Program-made: the position numbers and the translations under genes
IMG/VR virus record: IMGVR_UViG_3300040801_001811
Coordinates: 1 to 41,499 of that record
Reading direction: 5' to 3' (one strand)
From: a virus
Length of the DNA: 41,499 bases
The notes under the pieces: model-generated
What the model was told of the DNA's origin: nothing
The model's database searches: none
What the model saw: only the letters and a program-made list of their open reading frames with translations
Shown: in pieces, positions 22,992 to 31,602 of the stretch
How the letters are laid out: each line of letters begins with the position of its first letter
Position numbering within the stretch: the stretch's first letter is position 1

Positions 22992-24246
22992 AAACATCTT
23001 GATTGCTGCCGGTGGTGAAATTGGGGATGATGGTATTCCACGGTTTATGACAGTAAACGACCGGCAGCCCTGTTTCATCGGTGACAAGATGTTGGTCATG
23101 CCTACTCGCGAAATTCAGCGAGAAGGTAACTGGAGTAACCGTATTGCGTTTCATCCAGTGAGCGAGAATATCGTTCGCGGTGAATCCGATGTCGTTAAGA
23201 AGTTGAAGCAGCTCATCGCAATAAGACTTACGGGCAGTATCTCAATGCTCATGTCTAACCTCATGGCGCTGGCGGCGGATACGGACCAGCAGGCAAAATT
23301 ACCTGCATCACTTGCAACATTCTTGACAGTAATCCCTGACGTGGATGAGACGACTGTAAGGAATACAGCAGCTGTACTCAATTCAATTGAATCTGTCGGC
23401 CAGAACAGGCTCATCAGTATCTACCTGAAACGTAAAGGTATGCATGCTGGTCGCACCTGGCACCGTTTGGCAACTGTCACCTTCCCGATTGTTGAAGAAT
23501 TCTTCAAGGAGGAAAGAGACATTTACGGCAGAACTCTTCGCAAGAAGGATAAAGCTGCCTTTGTCAATCTGTTCAACTGGATCTTACCGGATGCTGACGA
23601 TGTCACCAAGTATTCGTTCGGTTCAGCTGACATGACGGCGCCGTACTTCCATGCGCTGATGGGTGCATTTGTAACTGTGGCTACTCGCTTGAATACTGTC
23701 AGTAAGAAGTTCAAGAAGTTTCTTCCAGATTACGATGCGATTCATATTCCACTGGAATGGGCGGATGATCTCCAGGACCTTGGTAAGTACAAGGACATGA
23801 TCGCCCCGCAGCCAGGTAATGATGGTCCACCTATCAAGGGTGACAGTGAGGAAGAAGTCCAATCCGCACAGGAGGTGGTTAACAAAACTACTACCACCCA
23901 ACCCCTTGGTCAACCAATTCCGCAAGCACCAGCTGCTACACAAGTGCCACGCGGATTTGCACCACCATCACCCACTGTTGGGCAAACCACAATCCAGCCT
24001 TTGGGTAAACCAGTTAATCAGCCACAAACATCGGCAGATGACTGGATGAATTTCATGGCGCATCAAACAATGCCGACTGCAATTCAACCCTTCCCGGCTG
24101 CTAACAGAATGCCTGTGCAGTATCCGCAGTCATATCCCCAACAGCAACCGCCGTTTGCACCGTTTAATGCGGTGGGTGTCACTCGACACAATGGTCCGAC
24201 TGATCAGCAGGGCTGGCCCATGCAGGGTACAGTCACAACGATCTAA
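22966..24246 (+). CDS. Conserved phiKZ-like protein with a Pro/Gln-rich tail (gp70 position)
   Basis: The 426-aa product overlaps its upstream neighbour by 26 nt, with GTAGGAGGATTGCAAC as a strong ribosome-binding site. Residues 1-270 form a helical, folded domain. Residues about 285-426 are Pro/Gln/Thr-rich and probably disordered, with a near-repeat (QPLGQPIPQ and QPLGKPVNQ). Such tails often serve as flexible linkers or binding regions. No known domain is recognised. A bidirectional terminator follows. Confidence 0.55.
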   Translation: MQELMTLYENILIAAGGEIGDDGIPRFMTVNDRQPCFIGDKMLVMPTREIQREGNWSNRIAFHPVSENIVRGESDVVKKLKQLIAIRLTGSISMLMSNLMALAADTDQQAKLPASLATFLTVIPDVDETTVRNTAAVLNSIESVGQNRLISIYLKRKGMHAGRTWHRLATVTFPIVEEFFKEERDIYGRTLRKKDKAAFVNLFNWILPDADDVTKYSFGSADMTAPYFHALMGAFVTVATRLNTVSKKFKKFLPDYDAIHIPLEWADDLQDLGKYKDMIAPQPGNDGPPIKGDSEEEVQSAQEVVNKTTTTQPLGQPIPQAPAATQVPRGFAPPSPTVGQTTIQPLGKPVNQPQTSADDWMNFMAHQTMPTAIQPFPAANRMPVQYPQSYPQQQPPFAPFNAVGVTRHNGPTDQQGWPMQGTVTTI

Positions 24247-24252
24247 CGGCAT

Positions 24253-24286
24253 AAAAGGAGGGGGGATCACCCCCTCCTTTTTCTTT
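24253..24286. terminator. Bidirectional terminator between convergent genes
   Basis: AAAAGGAGGGGG (24253-24264) pairs with CCCCCTCCTTTT (24270-24281), followed by TCTTTT. The hairpin follows TAACGGCAT after the 24246 stop and precedes the minus-strand stop at 24292. Confidence 0.88.
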
Positions 24287-24291
24287 TGACT

Positions 24292-24639
24292 TTATCCAAT
24301 CTTTTCTAACGTTTTGTAAAGTCTTTGTATATCAACAATTCGTTGAGGATCAGGCAGCATAACCATAGTCATTGAATGGTCATACTGAAACGGTGATGTC
24401 AAATTATTCGCACGCATAAAGATCCACCAGTATTGAGGTGCCACATTAAGCGCCTTCAGTAGACCATAGAAGTCACCCTGGTATCTGTATGCTACATTAT
24501 CTTTGACCCGCGTCATGCGTGTTCCAGAGTCTTTACGTAACCATTCAAGGTGTGCTTCTATTACCTGCATGAACTGTGGCTGATAGTACACATCCGGTCC
24601 AGGGTTTACGGACGTTTCATATATTGGCTGCGTCGTCAT
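24292..24639 (-). CDS. Probable baseplate wedge protein (gp53-like)
   Basis: The 115-aa product contains YRYQGDFYGLLKALNVAPQYWWIFMRANN, which fits the pattern seen in T4 gp53-type baseplate proteins and LysM-like phage modules (Y-x-x-x-G-D, then W-W/x-I-x-x-x-N). This is followed by a P-F...M-x-LPDP segment like the G-x-x-L-x-IP turn. The N-terminus is Pro/Thr-rich. It is a lone minus-strand gene inside a plus-strand RNA polymerase operon, which supports a separate late-expression program. The ribosome-binding site region is CGGGAGTAACC before ATG. The assignment is by motif pattern only. Confidence 0.45.
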   Translation of the reverse strand: MTTQPIYETSVNPGPDVYYQPQFMQVIEAHLEWLRKDSGTRMTRVKDNVAYRYQGDFYGLLKALNVAPQYWWIFMRANNLTSPFQYDHSMTMVMLPDPQRIVDIQRLYKTLEKIG

Positions 24640-24670
24640 GGTTACTCCCGCGACCTAAGTCATTTGAAAT

Positions 24671-24688
24671 ACATATTATCATCTTGCC
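24671..24688 (+). promoter_or_regulatory. Early-type promoter element upstream of the beta C-part gene
   Basis: ACATATTATCAT (24671-24682) followed by CTTGCC is a diverged copy of the ACATATTACCTA element. It lies between the divergent minus-strand gene and the beta C-part gene. It would restore transcription after the terminator at 24253. Confidence 0.45.
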
Positions 24689-24718
24689 CTTTCAAACAAT
24701 ACTGACAGTGAGGATGTA

Positions 24719-26785
24719 ATGTCAGACAATAATCCCCCACGCATTGAGAATGAACTGCATCCAGATTTGCTGGGTGTGAACGCAATCAATCCCTGGGTCG
24801 GACATGATAGCTCTTCACGAGCAGCCATGTTGGCCTCACACATTGGACAATCACTTGTTGTAAAAGGTGCCAATATCCGACGGTGTCAAACTGGTGTTGA
24901 ACGTGAGTATGCGAAGTATACGTTCTCATTGAAGATGCCGTGTAACGCATTAATTATCCGTTGTATTCAAATGTATCCGAAGACAATGGGTGAGAATCAG
25001 ATTAAAGATAATCCGATAACGACTATCATCTACGAAGATGTTGATAGCGAGAATCGTGAGATCGGTATTCTTGATTTGGTTAAGTACCATCACTTGCACC
25101 AGCATTACGGTTTCCATTACCAGTACCGGTCTAAGGTTTTAGAGAAACTTATGCCTGGCAGCTTTATCCCAAAAGGTACCGTGATAGCGGATTCGCCAGC
25201 AGTATCGCCAGACGGTGATTACATGTTTGGCGTTGAGACTAACATCGCACTGATGTCGTATCAGCCGGTGATTGAGGACGGTGTTATTGTAAGCGATGAG
25301 TATATCAAGAAGCTCACCGCCACAGCTTACGGTAACCGGACAGTTTCTTTTGGTAAAGACTACTATCCATTAAATCTGTATGGCGATGAAACTCGCTATA
25401 AACCTTTCCCTGATATTGGGGATAAGATCAGACCAGATGGATTACTGTTTGCACTTCGTCAATACGACGAAATGCTTGCACCCATTCACATGACTCCAAA
25501 AGATCTGATGGAAGTCGACTACGTGTTTGATAGAACTATCTACGCGGAAGCCGGCGCCCGAGTTGTTGACATTGAAGTATACAAGGGGTGTCAGCCAACC
25601 AGTAACTTACCGTCGAACATGACGGTCCAATGCGAAATGTATTACAGGAAAGAACTGCAATACTATTCCGCGCTGGTAGCAGAATATGAATCCATGCGTA
25701 GAAAGCGTGGTGAAGCGTTAAAGGTCAATCCTGAGTTCCATCGGTTGTTGGTAAAGGCTCGTGCTTTCTTGAACGATGATAAGAAAAATCGAATCAACAA
25801 AACCATTAACCGTGTACCTTTGGATGAGTGGTGTGTAGACCTGACGTTTGAATACGAGTCTATCCCAACGGTGGGGTCAAAGATTACTGACCTACATGGC
25901 GGTAAAGGCGTTATCGTTGAGATTATGAAAGAAGAGGACATGCCTATCGATGCTGCTGGCAATAGAGCAGAAATTATCATGGATGCAGATTCCACGATAA
26001 AGCGCATGAACCTCGGTCGTTTGTACGAGCAGTACATCAATGCGTCGGCAAGAAATACGCAACTTACCATTGAACGACTGCTTGGTAATAAAACTCAAGA
26101 GGAGATTGAACTTGCATGGGATTATCTCATGGGGTTCTACCAGATTGTTTCGCCAAGAATGTACGAAGCTGTAATAAGCTCTGGCACTGAAACAAGAAAG
26201 CTTCAGCATCTTGAATGTATCGTGGAAGATGGTATCTACATGTGGTTACCAACCGACACACCTGTAGCATACCCCGATGTGGTAAGAGCCTTGCGTGATA
26301 ACTATCCCGCTGTTAATGGCCCAGTCACATACCGGGGAGCCTCAGGCATTCAAGTAACCACAAAATCAAACATCATTATCGGTAGCATGTATATCGTGCT
26401 TCTAGAGAAGATGGGTAACACTTGGGCTGCAGTATCCTCATCCAAGCTACAACACTTCGGTATACCGGCAAAGCTTACAAATGCCGACCGGTACTCATCA
26501 CCCATCCGTAACCAACCGGTGCGAATCCTGGGTGAGTCTGAGGTTAGACTGTTTGCTGCTACCGTGGGTGGAGACACGACAGCAGATCTTCTGGATCAGT
26601 CGAACAATCCTGTTGCACATAAACTGATTATCGACAACATCCTTGAGAGCAAAAAACCTACCGCAATAAAGCAGGTTATTGATCGGACTATACTACCAAA
26701 GGGTCAAGGTCGCCCACTCCAGTACGTCAATCACGTTCTGGAATGTTCTGGTATTAAGTTCGCCCGCGGAACTGATAAGGGGTAA
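24719..26785 (+). CDS. RNA polymerase beta subunit, C-terminal part
   Basis: The 688-aa product matches the C-terminal half of bacterial RpoB. Near the N-terminus, INPWVGHDSSSRAAMLASHI corresponds to the LxPLLEHDDANRALMGANM block. GVETNIALMSYQPVIEDGVI corresponds to the [21 protein letters not shown] block. DIGDKIRPDG and residues 385-397 (KITDLHGGKGVI, with D391 and K396) correspond to the GDKMAGRHGNKGVI core element that lines the active site. This is a piece of the same split, phage non-virion enzyme as the genes at 12270 and 26790 (phiKZ gp71-73-like). The ribosome-binding site is TGAGGATGTA. The N-terminal part of beta is not in the window. Confidence 0.9.
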   Translation: MSDNNPPRIENELHPDLLGVNAINPWVGHDSSSRAAMLASHIGQSLVVKGANIRRCQTGVEREYAKYTFSLKMPCNALIIRCIQMYPKTMGENQIKDNPITTIIYEDVDSENREIGILDLVKYHHLHQHYGFHYQYRSKVLEKLMPGSFIPKGTVIADSPAVSPDGDYMFGVETNIALMSYQPVIEDGVIVSDEYIKKLTATAYGNRTVSFGKDYYPLNLYGDETRYKPFPDIGDKIRPDGLLFALRQYDEMLAPIHMTPKDLMEVDYVFDRTIYAEAGARVVDIEVYKGCQPTSNLPSNMTVQCEMYYRKELQYYSALVAEYESMRRKRGEALKVNPEFHRLLVKARAFLNDDKKNRINKTINRVPLDEWCVDLTFEYESIPTVGSKITDLHGGKGVIVEIMKEEDMPIDAAGNRAEIIMDADSTIKRMNLGRLYEQYINASARNTQLTIERLLGNKTQEEIELAWDYLMGFYQIVSPRMYEAVISSGTETRKLQHLECIVEDGIYMWLPTDTPVAYPDVVRALRDNYPAVNGPVTYRGASGIQVTTKSNIIIGSMYIVLLEKMGNTWAAVSSSKLQHFGIPAKLTNADRYSSPIRNQPVRILGESEVRLFAATVGGDTTADLLDQSNNPVAHKLIIDNILESKKPTAIKQVIDRTILPKGQGRPLQYVNHVLECSGIKFARGTDKG

Positions 26786-26789
26786 TAAA

Positions 26790-28718
26790 ATGGAGGCAAG
26801 AAAACTGGCTGCCATGACAGAGGAGCAAATCTGGCAGCTAAAAGATGGCCCGCTTACCGTTGTCTTTGATGACGGTAAGCTTAAGACGACTTCCAGACGA
26901 GTGATCTTCTCATACTACGCCTGGGAGTTCCACCGCCGTTATCCGAATACACCACTGCTAACGCGACATTGCTTGCAAGATCCATACGTGACAGGTAACT
27001 CAAACCTGAAGCTGGTGAATGCGGCTATGTGGGACTGTTATGACTCACACGTTGGTAGTGGTATTATCATTGAACAGTTAACGAAGATTTCATACGAAGC
27101 TTCGAATCGATTGTACAATGCCATTACTCGACGACTTGAAACTCATGTTACCAGCATCAGCGCTCTTGACTTTCTGGATGTTATTGACCATCCAGCGATT
27201 CGTGAAGCGAATGAGAATGTGAAGCCGAGTTCCGACACGGATGATCATACTGTTGATAACACCTACACCGTCATTGAAAAGGTTCTACTTGATCCAAAAG
27301 AGATGCGTGATAATGGTGTTGCAAAAGCCGCACGCTCTGGCTTGGTATCGATGGGACAGATTCTTCAATGTGTGGGTCCACGCGGATATGCAACGGACAT
27401 TGATTCCAACATCTTCCGCAATCCTATCCTTACTGGTTTCTATCATGGCCTGAGAAGTCTTGAAGACATGATGAAGGAATCACGCTCAGCAGCTAAGGCA
27501 TTGTTCTTCACCAAAGACCCGATGCAGAAGTCTGAGTATTTCAACCGTAACTTGCAGCTATCTGCTGCTACTCTCAGTAATCTACATATGGGAGATTGCG
27601 GTTCCACGCATTTCATTCCGTTCACTGTTAAAGCAGGTGACATTAATCCCGGGTTATTGGGGATCTATTTCAAGAACGATAAAGGTAAACTTGAGATGAT
27701 CACCATGGGACATAAGCATCTTATTGGTAAAACCATTGAGATCCGCTCTGTCTTTGGATGTTTGCATCCAGATCCATACGGGGTGTGTTCTACCTGCTTC
27801 GGTGATTTGGCGCTATCGTTCCCACCTAATACTAACATTGGTCACTTCTGTTCTGCAGTGGTGCAAGGTGAAGTGGGTCAACGTATTTTGTCAACCAAGC
27901 ACGAGGACGGTAGTTCAACGGTTGAGACTCAACCGCTGGATGATTATACTCGCCGTTACATTCGTGTGTTTGGTGATGAAAACCAACTGGGTCTTTCACC
28001 GCGAACAGATGGTGCAAAGGTTACATTAACGATACCGGATGAGGGAGCTAAAAACCTTTTCGATATCACTTTCGTGGATGATGTTAAGTCTCTAGTGACA
28101 TTCCGTATCACTGAGATTTCGCGTATGCGAATGACCATCCAAAAGAAAAGCGGTAAAATTGAAAACGCTGTCCTTAATATTGCGAATGGTCCTCGCAATG
28201 CATCCTTCACCCATGAGGCGTTACAGTTTATCAAAGCCAGAGGGTGGAGTAATACGCATAACGGTGAATACGTTATTGATGTCAGTGGATGGGATACATC
28301 AATCCCAATGTTTGAGCTACCGCTCACTCACCACAACATGGTCGAGTACATGAAGACAATCGAAAAGGTTGTTAAAGGTACCGGTGATAATGACCTGAAG
28401 ACATTGATGGATTGTGATTCTCCAGCTGAGGCCCTGTCTGTTCTGTATGAGTTGGTGAGTTCTAAAATGGACGTATCGCTATCTCATCTACAGGTCATTG
28501 CGTTAACCACCATGGCGGTCGATCCTGACAACGACGACTACCGTATCCCTAAACCGGGAATGGTTGGTAAGTTCGCAGCATACAAGGACTACATGGCTAT
28601 GAGGAGTCTATCGTCTATGATGGCATTCCAAAGACAATCACCCACACTGCTCTCGATTAAATCCTTCAACGTGAGGATTCGACCGAAGCATCCATTAGAT
28701 CCACTCCTTCTGGAATAG
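26790..28718 (+). CDS. RNA polymerase beta-prime subunit, C-terminal part
   Basis: The start is ATG 26790, with TAAGGGGTAATAAA upstream. A longer in-frame start at 26679 would overlap the beta gene by more than 100 nt and lacks a ribosome-binding site. The 642-aa product begins just after the catalytic loop region. Residues about 210-250 (NPILTGFYHGLRSLEDMM, then a charged helix) match the bridge helix and trigger loop. A zinc-binding segment (C324, C333, C336: GCLHPDPYGVCSTCFG) and NIGHFCSAVVQGEVGQRIL match the conserved GExVGxIAAQSIGEPGTQ block. With the 12270 gene it completes beta-prime of the non-virion enzyme (phiKZ gp74-like). The adjacent helicase gene starts 3 nt downstream. Confidence 0.9.
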   Translation: MEARKLAAMTEEQIWQLKDGPLTVVFDDGKLKTTSRRVIFSYYAWEFHRRYPNTPLLTRHCLQDPYVTGNSNLKLVNAAMWDCYDSHVGSGIIIEQLTKISYEASNRLYNAITRRLETHVTSISALDFLDVIDHPAIREANENVKPSSDTDDHTVDNTYTVIEKVLLDPKEMRDNGVAKAARSGLVSMGQILQCVGPRGYATDIDSNIFRNPILTGFYHGLRSLEDMMKESRSAAKALFFTKDPMQKSEYFNRNLQLSAATLSNLHMGDCGSTHFIPFTVKAGDINPGLLGIYFKNDKGKLEMITMGHKHLIGKTIEIRSVFGCLHPDPYGVCSTCFGDLALSFPPNTNIGHFCSAVVQGEVGQRILSTKHEDGSSTVETQPLDDYTRRYIRVFGDENQLGLSPRTDGAKVTLTIPDEGAKNLFDITFVDDVKSLVTFRITEISRMRMTIQKKSGKIENAVLNIANGPRNASFTHEALQFIKARGWSNTHNGEYVIDVSGWDTSIPMFELPLTHHNMVEYMKTIEKVVKGTGDNDLKTLMDCDSPAEALSVLYELVSSKMDVSLSHLQVIALTTMAVDPDNDDYRIPKPGMVGKFAAYKDYMAMRSLSSMMAFQRQSPTLLSIKSFNVRIRPKHPLDPLLLE

Positions 28719-28721
28719 TGG

Positions 28722-30242
28722 GTGAATTTTAAACTTGATGTCTACACGCACTATATCAAGGTTACAGGGTTCAACAAGTTCGGTAAGGATGTCTTGTTGG
28801 ACTTCTGTAGACCATTAGCACAATACGGTCTAGTGCGTGTGGGACACAATCAGTTTGTAAGAAAGATGTTAAGAATCTTTGCTGCTGCAACGCGTGATAG
28901 ATCAGAATTTAGATTTCACGTTAATCAGTTAGAAGAGTTACTTGATCATCTTAAACGTCATGTCCAAAGTGAAGATGCAATCGCGCTTAAACATCATCGC
29001 CCTCACGAACCAGTGAGGGTTGAGTTTAAGATGAAGAAACACTTCGTTGATCATGATTATCAAATTCCAATTATCGACTACCTGACTAATACACAGTTCA
29101 TTAATGTGCTGACATTGCAGACAGGTAAAGGTAAAACACACTGTGCCCTCAGAGCCGCTGAGAAGCTCGGTGTGCGTACGTTACTCATCCTTAAGGGTAT
29201 GTACGTGGATCAGTGGATAAAAAGCTACAGAGAGGCTATGGACGGTCCTGTTAAAGACCTGATGGTGGTACGCGGTGCTAAACACCTTAAAGCTCTTTTA
29301 GAGCTTGGCGTGCATGGTCAGCTTGAAGCAAAATTCATTATTGTGACAAGTCAAACTCTGTACAACTACATTCAGGATTACGAAGCAGCTTCTGGCGGTG
29401 AAATTGATTATGCGGTCCCACCAGATCAGATGATGGAGACATTAGGCATTGGTTTACGGATTGTGGATGAGGTGCACCAGTTATTTCATTTTAACTTCCG
29501 TTTAGATTTATATACCAACGTCAGTAAATCCATCTGTCTGTCGGCTACGTTGAACTCCGATGACTCATTTAAAAATAGAGTCTATCGAATAGCTTTCCCA
29601 CCCAACGTGCGTTTCCAGGGTGCGGAATACGATAAGTATATCGCCGTGAAAGCTTTGACATACACCTTGTCAGAACCTAAACTTCTTAGATGGAAGTCAA
29701 GGGGCAGGCAAACGTATTCTCACGGTGAGTTTGAGAAATCATTGATTAAGCATAAGAAAATCCTTGAGAGGTATATAACTCTCATTGGATGGATTATCAG
29801 AGAAGAGTTTATTAATAGTCGTAAAGGTAAGCAGAAGATGCTTGTCTTTAGTGCCAGTAAAGAACTGTGTACTATCTTGACTGAACGATTCTCGCAGCAA
29901 TACCCGAACTTGAAGGTAGCCCGCTACATCGACGAAGATCCTTACAACGTGTTACTTGAAAATGATCTTATTTTCTCCACGCTGTTATCGTCTGGTACTG
30001 CGGTTGATATCCCGGACCTTTACGTTACGTTAATGACCACCGCGCTAGGTAGCCGGGAAATGAATGAGCAGGCGCTAGGGCGCACGAGGCGCTTAAAGAA
30101 CTACCCAGACACTACTCCAAAGTTCCTGTACTTAGTTTGTGAGGATATCGACAAGCACATCGATTATCATAAACGAAAGATAGAATACTTTAGAGACAAA
30201 GTGTTATCACATCAGGAACTCATGCTTCCATACAAAGTCTAA
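28722..30242 (+). CDS. SF2 helicase (UvsW/RecG-type phage helicase)
   Basis: The 506-aa product starts with GTG at 28722, 3 nt after the beta-prime stop. Motif I is TGKGKT (residues 134-139). Motif II is DEVH (249-252), motif III SAT (274-276), and motif VI QALGRTRR (450-457). These form a complete superfamily 2 two-RecA-domain helicase of the DEAH/DEVH type with an N-terminal 110-residue extension. SF2 helicases of large phages such as T4 UvsW unwind or remodel branched DNA and help start or restart replication. Its coupling to RNA polymerase genes is also seen in phiKZ (gene 75 position, from memory). No HNH or nuclease domain is attached. Confidence 0.85.
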   Translation: MNFKLDVYTHYIKVTGFNKFGKDVLLDFCRPLAQYGLVRVGHNQFVRKMLRIFAAATRDRSEFRFHVNQLEELLDHLKRHVQSEDAIALKHHRPHEPVRVEFKMKKHFVDHDYQIPIIDYLTNTQFINVLTLQTGKGKTHCALRAAEKLGVRTLLILKGMYVDQWIKSYREAMDGPVKDLMVVRGAKHLKALLELGVHGQLEAKFIIVTSQTLYNYIQDYEAASGGEIDYAVPPDQMMETLGIGLRIVDEVHQLFHFNFRLDLYTNVSKSICLSATLNSDDSFKNRVYRIAFPPNVRFQGAEYDKYIAVKALTYTLSEPKLLRWKSRGRQTYSHGEFEKSLIKHKKILERYITLIGWIIREEFINSRKGKQKMLVFSASKELCTILTERFSQQYPNLKVARYIDEDPYNVLLENDLIFSTLLSSGTAVDIPDLYVTLMTTALGSREMNEQALGRTRRLKNYPDTTPKFLYLVCEDIDKHIDYHKRKIEYFRDKVLSHQELMLPYKV

Positions 30243-30288
30243 ACGTGTGGGAGTGTGAGCATTCCTTTGTAGACTGGAGAAAGGGATA

Positions 30289-30900
30289 ATGTCGGTTTTC
30301 ACACCAGAGAGCTTGTTTCGCTTAAAAAAGAATATTGATCGAACGGTTATCCAAAAGATCGAACAACCAAACGCTGTGAAACTTCAGCAAATAAAAAAGA
30401 CATTACCTGTTCTCTGGAATGATCTGGTGCGAAGGGAGCCTTCATTTAATACGATGGTGCATCAGATTTTAAACGATGAAGTGGGGCTCGCAGAACTATT
30501 TTCTGAAATACAGATAACCCCTAAAGGTAGTGCGACGATGACGCAGACCGAGGCGGTTACCCAATTTATAGCCAATGCAATGGTTTGCCTTATTATTGCA
30601 TGTGGCGAATATAACGCATTGCGTTTATTTGAAAGGTCACCGATTACTGTACTGCTTGGTTTAATTCACTCAGTTCAGTATTTTCTTGTGCCTTCCAAAA
30701 CAAATCCTTACTGTGAACAGTTTCAGGTATTAACTCTAGCGGGAGTATTTTCAAGACTTTCAAAAGAGATGTACCCAGCAAGATACACGCATGGTCTTAT
30801 TAGCTTGTTCTCTGAATTCAATATTGACGAGGAAATACTAAGACCTACGTTCAAGGAATGTTACAACCATTTCTGCATAAAAAACATAGAAGTGCATTAA
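30289..30900 (+). CDS. Unknown helical protein, 203 aa
   Basis: The start ATG 30289 has GGAGAAAGGGATA upstream. The N-terminal 60 residues are charged and helical. The centre (residues about 95-135) is hydrophobic and helical (VCLIIACGEYNALRLF, ITVLLGLIHSVQYFLV) and could be a buried helix pair rather than membrane segments. The end is polar with Cys, His and Tyr (CYNHFCIKNIEVH). It is spaced 46 nt after the helicase gene and followed by a terminator. No family is recognised. Confidence 0.55.
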   Translation: MSVFTPESLFRLKKNIDRTVIQKIEQPNAVKLQQIKKTLPVLWNDLVRREPSFNTMVHQILNDEVGLAELFSEIQITPKGSATMTQTEAVTQFIANAMVCLIIACGEYNALRLFERSPITVLLGLIHSVQYFLVPSKTNPYCEQFQVLTLAGVFSRLSKEMYPARYTHGLISLFSEFNIDEEILRPTFKECYNHFCIKNIEVH

Positions 30901-30901
30901 A

Positions 30902-30944
30902 AGGCTAGGGGAATTTCCCCTAGCCTCTATGTCATTTTTTTTTT
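30902..30944 (+). terminator. Strong terminator after the 30289 gene
   Basis: AGGCTAGGGGAA pairs with its complement (30902-30926, small loop), followed by CTATGTCA and then TTTTTTTTTT. It ends the operon that began at 19964 or 24671. Confidence 0.88.
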
Positions 30945-30964
30945 GATTCTAAAACATTTCAAAT

Positions 30965-30984
30965 ACATACTCCTATAGTGAATG
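30965..30984 (+). promoter_or_regulatory. Weak early-type promoter element
   Basis: ACATACTCCTATAGTGAATG (30965-30984) keeps ACATA, CCTA and the TGA of the recurrent motif but lacks the central TTA. It lies upstream of the 31031 gene, with a 47-nt leader. Confidence 0.35.
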
Positions 30985-31030
30985 CAGGGAGAAATCCTTC
31001 TCCCTTAACCAATATCCGTAGGAGGATATC

Positions 31031-31294
31031 ATGAAAATTCACGGAACTATTATGGTAGACAGAACCCCGAGAAACAGTAAGCCCCTGCCAGCTTTCTTCA
31101 ATGAAGAAAGAATGGCTGCATATATCGCAGCCGTAGGCTGCAAACAGGAAGTGTTGGAATTCCTGCGAGGTGAGCTGCGCGGCCAAGATCGCTGCACAGT
31201 GCGTGACCTAATCGCCACCGCCGAGCAAAAGCTCACTGGTGGCACCGCCAGTGAGGCACTGGCACGAGTTATCAACGAATATCGGGAGTGGTAA
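31031..31294 (+). CDS. Small unknown protein, 87 aa
   Basis: The start ATG 31031 has CGTAGGAGGATATC directly upstream, a strong ribosome-binding site. The basic, Ala/Arg/Glu-rich helical product (ERMAAYIAAVGCKQEVLEFLR) has no recognisable domain. It is followed by the next gene with a 1-nt gap. Possibly an accessory early protein. Confidence 0.55.
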   Translation: MKIHGTIMVDRTPRNSKPLPAFFNEERMAAYIAAVGCKQEVLEFLRGELRGQDRCTVRDLIATAEQKLTGGTASEALARVINEYREW

Positions 31295-31295
31295 A

Positions 31296-31505
31296 ATGAA
31301 AAAGATTTATTTGGCGATTGCAGTATCGTTCATTTGTTTGACCATCGGTTTAATGATGGTTGCCAAAAAAGAACAGCAGGTTGTTGTTATTGAACTTCAA
31401 CTACCTGCTCATGAATCGGTTCCCTACGTGGAGCCGGTTAAGTATGCAGCACCTATGGATCTCAGTCGATGGAAAGCCCCTGTGGCTGAACCGGCTGGGA
31501 TCTAA
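31296..31505 (+). CDS. Small membrane-anchored or secreted protein, 69 aa
   Basis: I chose ATG 31296, one base after the previous stop (TAAATG), with GGGAGTGGTAA upstream. A longer open frame starting at 31239 lies inside the previous gene. The product has a basic start (MKK) followed by a hydrophobic helix (IYLAIAVSFICLTIGLMMV, residues 4-22). A short polar, Pro/Val-rich tail follows. That layout fits a signal anchor, and the polar part would face the periplasm. Possibly involved in lysis control or superinfection exclusion, but only topology is visible. A terminator follows. Confidence 0.55.
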   Translation: MKKIYLAIAVSFICLTIGLMMVAKKEQQVVVIELQLPAHESVPYVEPVKYAAPMDLSRWKAPVAEPAGI

Positions 31506-31510
31506 CAGAA

Positions 31511-31542
31511 AATCCCTGGGTTACACTAGGGATTTTTTTTTT
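31511..31542 (+). terminator. Intrinsic terminator
   Basis: AATCCCT (31511-31517) pairs with AGGGATT (31528-31534) around a 10-nt loop and is followed by TTTTTTTT. Confidence 0.85.
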
Positions 31543-31545
31543 GTC

Positions 31546-31602
31546 TGGATCAGTAAAAATTTAGCTTTATTGGTATGCTATGAATACGGACAGGGGGTCA
31601 TC
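31546..31602 (+). promoter_or_regulatory. Possible late-type promoter region upstream of tail-fibre-like genes
   Basis: GGTATGCTATGAATAC (about 31572-31587) contains two TATG words. A TATG-centred late promoter is described for phiKZ. The early-type ACATATTAC element is absent here, consistent with late structural genes downstream. This is a hypothesis. Confidence 0.3.
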
